This document shows positions 1 to 5,121 of a stretch of 5,121 bases of DNA, in pieces. The notes beneath the pieces were generated by a model. The model saw only the letters and a list, made by a program, of their open reading frames with translations. It searched no databases and was not told the origin of the DNA. The position numbers were made by a program, and so were the translations under genes. Source of the DNA: JBFKMV01 sp041629655 (lineage in GTDB: Bacteria; Acidobacteriota; Polarisedimenticolia; Polarisedimenticolales; Polarisedimenticolaceae); NCBI GenBank assembly GCA_041629655.1, contig JBFKMV010000252.1, positions 1-5,121 on the forward strand, given 5' to 3'. The number at the start of each line of letters is the position of its first letter. Position 1 is the first letter of the stretch.

Positions 1-705
1 GAGCGGGAGTACTCCATCCCGAAGGGGCTCCACGTCACGGTGCAGGAAGGGGAAGGCCTGCGCGCCGGCGATGCCTTCACCGACGGACCGAAGGACCCGC
101 ACAAGATCCTGGAGATCCTGGGCGAGCGCGAGTTGCAGAAGTACCTGCTCGACGGGATCCAGGAGGTGTACCGGCTGCAGGGCGTCAACATCAACGACAA
201 GCACATCGAGATCATCGTCCGGCAGATGATGCGCTGGATCAAGGTCGAGGACCCCGGCGACACGGAGTTCATCGTCGACGAGCAGGTCGACCGCTTCCGC
301 TTCGTGGAGGAGAACGAGCGGGTGCTGGCGGCCGGCGGCCAGCCGGCGCGGGGACGCCCGTTGCTGCTCGGGATCACCAAGGCCTCGCTGTCCACCGACT
401 CGTTCATCTCGGCGGCCAGCTTCCAGGAGACGACGCGGGTGCTGACCGAGGCCTCGATCTCGGGCAAGGTGGACCAGCTGCGCGGGTTGAAGGAGAACGT
501 GATCATGGGCCGGCTGATCCCCGCCGGGACCGGCATGGAGCACTACCGGCGGCTGCGCATCGAGCCGGACGCTCCGCCGCCGCCCGAGGAGGAGCCGGAG
601 GAGATCCTGGACGCCGAGGTGGACCTGGATTCCGATCGTTTCGCGGAGATGATCCGGCAGGCGGCGGCCGCGGCGGCAGGCAGCGAGCCGACCAAGCCGG
701 CCTGA
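1..705 (+). CDS. rpoC: DNA-directed RNA polymerase subunit beta' (C-terminal part; 5' end outside window)
   Basis: RpoC is the largest subunit of core RNA polymerase and carries the catalytic Mg site with RpoB. Only the last 234 residues are visible; the reading frame is open from base 1, so the gene begins upstream, and it ends in TGA at 703-705. The active-site aspartates and trigger helices are therefore not in view. Recognisable conserved blocks of the beta' C-terminal domain are QEVYRLQGVNINDKHIEIIVRQM near visible residues 55-77 (GVNINDKH being the core), GITKASLSTDSFISAASFQ from residue 124, and RGLKENVIMGRLIPAGTG at 161-178; all three align by memory with E. coli RpoC. After IPAGTG comes a poorly conserved 56-residue tail: a PPPPEEEPEE acidic/proline stretch, then a short helix-like segment (SDRFAEMIRQ) and six alanines. 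In E. coli the equivalent end contacts omega. No frameshift is seen. Identification is secure; the tail's function is inferred. Confidence 0.98.
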   Translation, partial: EREYSIPKGLHVTVQEGEGLRAGDAFTDGPKDPHKILEILGERELQKYLLDGIQEVYRLQGVNINDKHIEIIVRQMMRWIKVEDPGDTEFIVDEQVDRFRFVEENERVLAAGGQPARGRPLLLGITKASLSTDSFISAASFQETTRVLTEASISGKVDQLRGLKENVIMGRLIPAGTGMEHYRRLRIEPDAPPPPEEEPEEILDAEVDLDSDRFAEMIRQAAAAAAGSEPTKPA

Positions 706-739
706 GGAGTGGGGTTTTCGTGGCCGTCCGCCGCCGGGC

Positions 740-769
740 TTGACCGCGTGCGCACGGCTTTGCTAGTAT
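740..769 (+). promoter_or_regulatory. Extended -10 sigma-70-type promoter for the str operon
   Basis: The -35 box is TTGACC (740-745), 5 of 6 matches to TTGACA. An 18-bp spacer follows, then TAGTAT (764-769), 4 of 6 matches to TATAAT, preceded by TG one base upstream (TGCTAGTAT), which is the extended -10 arrangement. Transcription should start around 774-777 in a GGGG run. The bases between -10 and the predicted start (CTCGGGG) form a GC-rich discriminator, which in E. coli stable-RNA and ribosomal-protein promoters goes with ppGpp (stringent) control; applying that here is inference. The spacer contains a perfect 10-bp palindrome CGTGCGCACG at 747-756. Position directly ahead of rpsL fits a str operon promoter. 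Confidence 0.72.
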
Positions 770-781
770 CTCGGGGTTTTG

Positions 782-849
782 CGTCAGCCTGAGCGAGGGG
801 AAGGGGTGCCGCCGGATTGTGGCGGTGGACCGGGATCCTCGCGCTGACG
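782..849 (+). promoter_or_regulatory. Candidate structured leader RNA upstream of rpsL
   Basis: The 5' arm CGTCAGC (782-788) pairs perfectly with GCTGACG (843-849). After a 4-nt bulge CTGA (789-792), GCGAGG (793-798) pairs with CCTCGC (837-842). This gives 13 Watson-Crick pairs. Inside the loop, GCCGCC (808-813) pairs with GGCGGT (821-826) around GGATTGT, with one G-U pair at the base. The stem closes a few bases after the predicted transcription start and ends at the 5' edge of the rpsL Shine-Dalgarno sequence. Ribosomal-protein leaders often bind their own products (S7 binds the rpsL-rpsG spacer in E. coli); whether S7 or S12 binds here is not shown by the sequence. It could also be a chance fold in GC-rich DNA. 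Confidence 0.45.
806..847 (+). CDS. Possible 13-residue leader peptide ahead of rpsL
   Basis: A GTG at 806-808 opens a frame of 13 codons (MPPDCGGGPGSSR) ending in TGA at 845-847, 14 nt before the rpsL start codon. A purine-rich GAGGGG at 795-800 lies 5 nt upstream of the GTG and could serve as a ribosome-binding site. The frame lies wholly within the candidate leader stem-loop and its stop falls in the 3' arm, so a translating ribosome would open that stem and release close to the rpsL start. The peptide matches no family I recognise, and frames this short are frequent by chance in GC-rich DNA, so this is a weak call. Confidence 0.18.
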   Translation: MPPDCGGGPGSSR

Positions 850-853
850 GGAG
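849..853 (+). promoter_or_regulatory. Shine-Dalgarno sequence for rpsL, fixing the GTG 862 start
   Basis: GGGAG at 849-853 sits 8 nt before the GTG at 862. The same frame is open further upstream, but only GTG 862 has an SD at proper spacing and gives the family-standard start (M/V)PTINQLIRKG. Confidence 0.75.
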
Positions 854-861
854 TATCGATT

Positions 862-1236
<375 letters not shown>

Positions 1237-1255
1237 GGAGAGGGAGCGTTTAGCC

Positions 1256-1726
1256 ATGCCCAGGCGAGGCAACATACCCCGGCGGCCGACGATGCCCGAC
1301 CCGATGTACCAGTCGCCGTTGGTGACGAACTTCATCAACTGCCTGATGATCAAGGGCAAGAAGTCCACCGCCGAGGGCATCTTCTACGGCGCGATGGGGA
1401 CGATCCAGGATCGCACCAAGGAAGACCCGATGAAGGTCTTCCGCAAGGCCGTGGACAACGTCAAGCCGGTGCTCGAGGTCAAGTCGCGCCGCGTCGGCGG
1501 CTCGAACTACCAGGTGCCGGTGGAAGTCCGGCCCGCCCGCCGGACGGCGCTGGCCATCCGGTGGCTGATCGGTTACTCGCGCAGCCGCGCCGAGCACTCG
1601 ATGCGCGAGCGGCTGGCCAACGAGTTGATGGACGCCTCGGCCCAGCGGGGCTCGGCGTTCAAGAAGAAGGAAGATACACACCGCATGGCCGAGGCCAACA
1701 AGGCCTTCGCCCACTACCGCTGGTAG
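1256..1726 (+). CDS. rpsG: 30S ribosomal protein S7
   Basis: S7 is a primary 16S rRNA binding protein that nucleates assembly of the 30S head and sits near the mRNA exit/E site. The 156-residue length is typical. The start MPRRGNIPRR matches the family, followed by PDPMYQSPLVTNFIN, KGKKSTAEGI, the beta-hairpin VGGSNYQVPVEV (80-91), ALAIRWLI, and the nearly universal end RMAEANKAFAHYRW. The ATG has a strong purine-rich site: AGGGAG at 1241-1246 with 9-nt spacing, inside a longer GAGGAGAGGGAG that overlaps the rpsL stop. In E. coli S7 represses the operon by binding the rpsL-rpsG spacer. Here that spacer is 19 nt, too short for a comparable structure, so any S7 feedback site would have to lie elsewhere, such as the rpsL leader or the rpsG-fusA spacer (inference). 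Confidence 0.99.
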   Translation: MPRRGNIPRRPTMPDPMYQSPLVTNFINCLMIKGKKSTAEGIFYGAMGTIQDRTKEDPMKVFRKAVDNVKPVLEVKSRRVGGSNYQVPVEVRPARRTALAIRWLIGYSRSRAEHSMRERLANELMDASAQRGSAFKKKEDTHRMAEANKAFAHYRW

Positions 1727-1816
1727 GGGGCGGTCGGCGGACGACCGAAGGGCCTCGCCCGGCGAGGCGTTGTTTGCGACCCGCGGCTTTGCCGCGGGGG
1801 CGCGTGGTTCTTTGAA
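1727..1816 (+). promoter_or_regulatory. rpsG-fusA intercistronic region with three tandem hairpins
   Basis: This 90-nt spacer holds three consecutive perfect inverted repeats. Hairpin 1: CGGTCG (1731-1736) with CGACCG (1742-1747), 5-nt loop. Hairpin 2: GCCTCG (1752-1757) with CGAGGC (1763-1768), 5-nt loop, extendable by one pair. Hairpin 3: CCCGCGGC (1780-1787) with GCCGCGGG (1791-1798), loop TTT. None is followed directly by a T-run, so this is not a canonical intrinsic terminator; only TTCTTTG at 1808-1814 is T-rich. It may modulate processing, mRNA stability, attenuation or fusA translation. The function is unknown; the pairings are directly visible. Confidence 0.6.
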
Positions 1817-3904
1817 GTGGCACGTAAGACTCCTCTAGAGAGGATCCGCAATATCGGCATCATGGCCCACATCGATGCCGGTAAGACGACGACGACCGAG
1901 CGGATCCTGTTCTATACGGGCATCACCTACAAGATGGGCGAGGTCCACGACGGGACCGCGACCATGGACTGGATGGCCCAGGAGCAGGAGCGCGGGATCA
2001 CCATCACCTCCGCCGCCACGACGTGCTACTGGCAGGACCACCGCATCAACATCATCGACACCCCCGGCCACGTCGACTTCACCGCCGAGGTGGAGCGCTC
2101 GCTGCGCGTGCTGGACGGCGCCGTGGCGGTGTTCTGCGCGGTCGGCGGGGTCGAGCCGCAGTCCGAGACGGTGTGGCGCCAGGCCGACAAGTACCGCGTT
2201 CCGCGGATCGCCTTCGTGAACAAGATGGACCGCGTCGGCGCCGACTTCGACCGGGTGTGCGGGATGATCGGCACGCGGCTCGCCGCGCGCCCGGTGCCGC
2301 TACAGCTCCCGCTGGGATCGGGCGAGGACTTCGGCGGCGTGATCGACCTGGTCCGGATGCAGGCCCACGTGTGGAGCGATCCGACCCGGCTCGAGTTCGA
2401 GACCGTCGAGGTCCCGGCCGAGCACCAGGCGGCCGCCAAGCAGGCCCACGAGCGGCTGGTCGAAGTCGCGTGCGAGGTCGACGACGCGCTGCTCGAAAAA
2501 TACCTCGCCGGCGAGGCGATCTCGCCCGCAGAGATCCTGGCCGCGGTGCGCACCGGCACGATCCGGCTCGAGCTGACGCCGGTGCTGTGCGGGGCGGCCT
2601 TCCGCAACAAGGGCGTCCAGCAGCTGCTGGATGCCGTGGTGGCCCTGCTGCCCGCCCCGATCGACGTGCCGCCGATCGAGGGCCAGCATCCCGACGACGG
2701 CAGCGTCCAGCGGCGGCCCGCCGACGACACGGCCCCGTTCAGCGCGCTGGTGTTCAAGATCATGACCGATCCGTTCGTCGGCCACCTGTCGTTCGTGCGG
2801 GTCTACTCCGGCGCGTTGAAGTCCGGCAGCCACGTCTACAACCCGGCGCGTCAGCGGCGCGAGCGGATCGGGCGGCTGCTCAAGATGCACGCCAACAAAC
2901 GCGAGGAGATCAAGGAAGTCTGGGCGGGCGACATCGCGGCGGTGGTCGGGCTGCGCACGGCCTCGACCGGCGACACGATCTGCGAGGAGAGCGCCCCGGT
3001 GCTGCTGGAGGCGATGGAGTTTCCGGAGCCGGTGATCCGGCTGGCGATCGAGCCCAAGACCAAGGCCGACCAGGACCGGCTGTCGGCGGGACTGGCCAAG
3101 CTGGTCCAGGAGGACCCGACCTTCCGCGTGCAGGTCGACGGCGATACCGGACAGACTTTGATCGCCGGCATGGGCGAGCTGCACCTCGATGTGCTCGTCG
3201 ACCGGCTGCGCCGCGAGTTCAACGTCGAGGCCTCGGTCGGCAAGCCCCAGGTCGCGTACCGCGAGACGATCACCAAGCGGTCGGCCGCGGAGTGCCGCTA
3301 CGTGCGCCAGACCGGGGGGCGCGGACAGTACGCGCACGTCAAGCTGCGCATCGAGCCTGCCGCGACCGAGGGCGGCCTCTCGTTCGAGAACGAGATCGTG
3401 GGCGGCGCGATCCCCAAGGAGTTCATCCCGGCGGTTCAGGGCGGCATCGAGGAGGCGATGGACGGCGGCATCCTCGCCGGCTACCCGATGCGCGACGTGA
3501 AGGCCACGCTCTACGACGGCTCGTTCCACGAGGTCGACTCGTCGGAGCTGGCGTTCAAGATCGCCGGCTCGATGGCGTTCAAGGACGCCTGCCGCGACGC
3601 CGGCCTGGCGCTGCTCGAGCCGATCATGTCGCTCGAGATCCTGGTGCCCGAGGAGTACACCGGCGAGGTCGTGGCCGACCTCAACGGGCGGCGCGGGCGG
3701 ATCCAGAGCATGGAAGTGCGGGGTGGGCTGCAGGTGATCCAGGCCCAGGTTCCGATGAGCCAGGTGTTCGGCTACGCCACGGACCTGCGGTCATGCACCC
3801 AGGGCCGCGGAAACCATTCGATGCATTTTTTGCACTATGCCGAGGTGCCCAGGGCGATCAGCGAGGAAGTCGTGGCCCGGGTTACCGGTACGGTCAAACG
3901 GTAA
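1817..3904 (+). CDS. fusA: Translation elongation factor G
   Basis: EF-G is the cytoplasmic GTPase that translocates tRNA and mRNA after peptide-bond formation and, with RRF, recycles ribosomes. The 695-residue length fits the family. GTPase motifs: G1 AHIDAGKT (17-24), switch I around QERGITIT (57-64), G3 DTPGH (81-85, with His85), G4 NKMD (135-138), G5 region GAAF (259-262), where the usual Ser is Ala. Domain III has GMGELHLD (451-458), domain IV GGRGQY (500-505) and the tip loop SFHEVDSS with His571, and domain V ends with LRSCTQGRG. All five domains are present without a break. The GTG start gives MARKTPLERIRNIGI, the usual N terminus, yet no Shine-Dalgarno sequence is visible upstream. 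The first 13 codons include several that are rare elsewhere in the gene (GCA, ACT, CCT, CTA, AGG, AAT). Its place in the str operon argues for the canonical EF-G rather than a specialised paralogue. Confidence 0.98.
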   Translation: MARKTPLERIRNIGIMAHIDAGKTTTTERILFYTGITYKMGEVHDGTATMDWMAQEQERGITITSAATTCYWQDHRINIIDTPGHVDFTAEVERSLRVLDGAVAVFCAVGGVEPQSETVWRQADKYRVPRIAFVNKMDRVGADFDRVCGMIGTRLAARPVPLQLPLGSGEDFGGVIDLVRMQAHVWSDPTRLEFETVEVPAEHQAAAKQAHERLVEVACEVDDALLEKYLAGEAISPAEILAAVRTGTIRLELTPVLCGAAFRNKGVQQLLDAVVALLPAPIDVPPIEGQHPDDGSVQRRPADDTAPFSALVFKIMTDPFVGHLSFVRVYSGALKSGSHVYNPARQRRERIGRLLKMHANKREEIKEVWAGDIAAVVGLRTASTGDTICEESAPVLLEAMEFPEPVIRLAIEPKTKADQDRLSAGLAKLVQEDPTFRVQVDGDTGQTLIAGMGELHLDVLVDRLRREFNVEASVGKPQVAYRETITKRSAAECRYVRQTGGRGQYAHVKLRIEPAATEGGLSFENEIVGGAIPKEFIPAVQGGIEEAMDGGILAGYPMRDVKATLYDGSFHEVDSSELAFKIAGSMAFKDACRDAGLALLEPIMSLEILVPEEYTGEVVADLNGRRGRIQSMEVRGGLQVIQAQVPMSQVFGYATDLRSCTQGRGNHSMHFLHYAEVPRAISEEVVARVTGTVKR

Positions 3905-3934
3905 GCGGAAGCGATTCTCGGAGGGACTGAACCG

Positions 3935-5121
<1,187 letters not shown>

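Larger units (their letters stand above)
706..861 (+). other. rpoC-rpsL intergenic region and rpsL leader
   Basis: A 156-nt noncoding gap. It contains a promoter (740-769), an expected transcription start around 774-777, and an untranslated leader of about 85 nt with potential secondary structure. Between the rpoC stop and the promoter I find no GC hairpin followed by a T-run, so no intrinsic terminator for rpoC is supported and read-through into rpsL is possible. The octamer GGGGTTTT occurs twice, at 711-718 and 773-780, on either side of the promoter. An AGGAG sequence at 705-709 follows the rpoC stop but leads only to a 7-codon frame (GTG 720, TGA 741). Confidence 0.9.

Noticed and set aside
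720..743. Seven-codon frame (GTG to TGA) with AGGAG at 705-709 right after rpoC
   Set aside because: Too short to support, lies upstream of and into the -35 box, and the AGGAG overlaps the rpoC stop; likely chance.
817..861. In-frame N-terminal extension of S12 by 15 codons
   Set aside because: Residues before GTG 862 do not resemble S12, while 862 has an SD at 8 nt and yields the standard 124-residue protein.
1780..1814. Intrinsic terminator after rpsG (GC hairpin then T-rich TTCTTTG)
   Set aside because: The T-rich stretch begins about 10 nt after the stem and is interrupted, and fusA follows immediately in a conserved operon.
1834..1847. TCTAGAGAGGATCC near the fusA start, resembling an XbaI-BamHI cloning polylinker
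   Set aside because: It differs from the usual polylinker and encodes the conserved EF-G residues LERI in frame, so it is native sequence.
2591..2602. EF-G G5 motif GAAF instead of GSAF as a sign of lost function
   Set aside because: The G5 loop acts mainly through backbone contacts and tolerates small residues; all other GTPase motifs are intact.
2300..3529. 409-codon open frame on the - strand opposite fusA
   Set aside because: Antisense reading of a GC-rich conserved gene; composition rich in Arg, Leu, Asp and His, no recognisable family, no promoter or SD support.
2023..3930. Long 635-codon open frame on the + strand inside fusA
   Set aside because: It overlaps fusA in another frame, is dominated by Arg, Gly, Ala and Pro as expected from an out-of-frame reading of GC-rich DNA, and shows no domain. 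fusA is unmistakable.

Overview
This window is a stretch of core bacterial translation and transcription machinery, all on the + strand: the 3' end of rpoC (RNA polymerase beta'), then the str operon rpsL (S12), rpsG (S7), fusA (EF-G) and tuf (EF-Tu). The DNA is GC-rich (roughly two-thirds GC by eye) with a strong preference for G or C in third codon positions. The gene order rpoC-rpsL-rpsG-fusA-tuf is common across Bacteria. The protein sequences are bacterial and do not look obviously actinobacterial or firmicute. Wording in EF-Tu and EF-G resembles Acidobacteriota or the former Deltaproteobacteria, but that placement is from memory and weak.

Layout. Bases 1-705 encode the last 234 residues of RpoC. 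Bases 706-861 are noncoding: I see no terminator, but there is a good extended -10 sigma-70-type promoter (TTGACC, 18 bp, TAGTAT, at 740-769) and then a leader of about 85 nt. The leader can fold into a bulged 13-bp stem (782-849) enclosing a small hairpin, and it contains a possible 13-codon leader peptide (806-847). rpsL starts with GTG at 862, rpsG follows after 19 nt, a 90-nt spacer carries three tandem GC hairpins, fusA starts with GTG at 1817 without a recognisable Shine-Dalgarno sequence, and tuf follows after 30 nt. The tuf stop codon is cut by the window end after two bases (TA).

How the parts work together. RpoC is part of the transcribing enzyme. S12 and S7 are 30S proteins at the decoding centre and at the head/exit region. 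EF-Tu delivers aminoacyl-tRNA and EF-G translocates it. The promoter just ahead of rpsL lets the translation genes be driven separately from, or in addition to, read-through from rpoBC.

I found no accessory, mobile, CRISPR or defence element, and no clearly undescribed system. The observations most worth following are noncoding: the structured rpsL leader with its possible upstream ORF, and the three-hairpin rpsG-fusA spacer next to an SD-less fusA start. There is also a codon-usage shift in tuf and an Arg-to-Gln change in a well-conserved EF-Tu motif.
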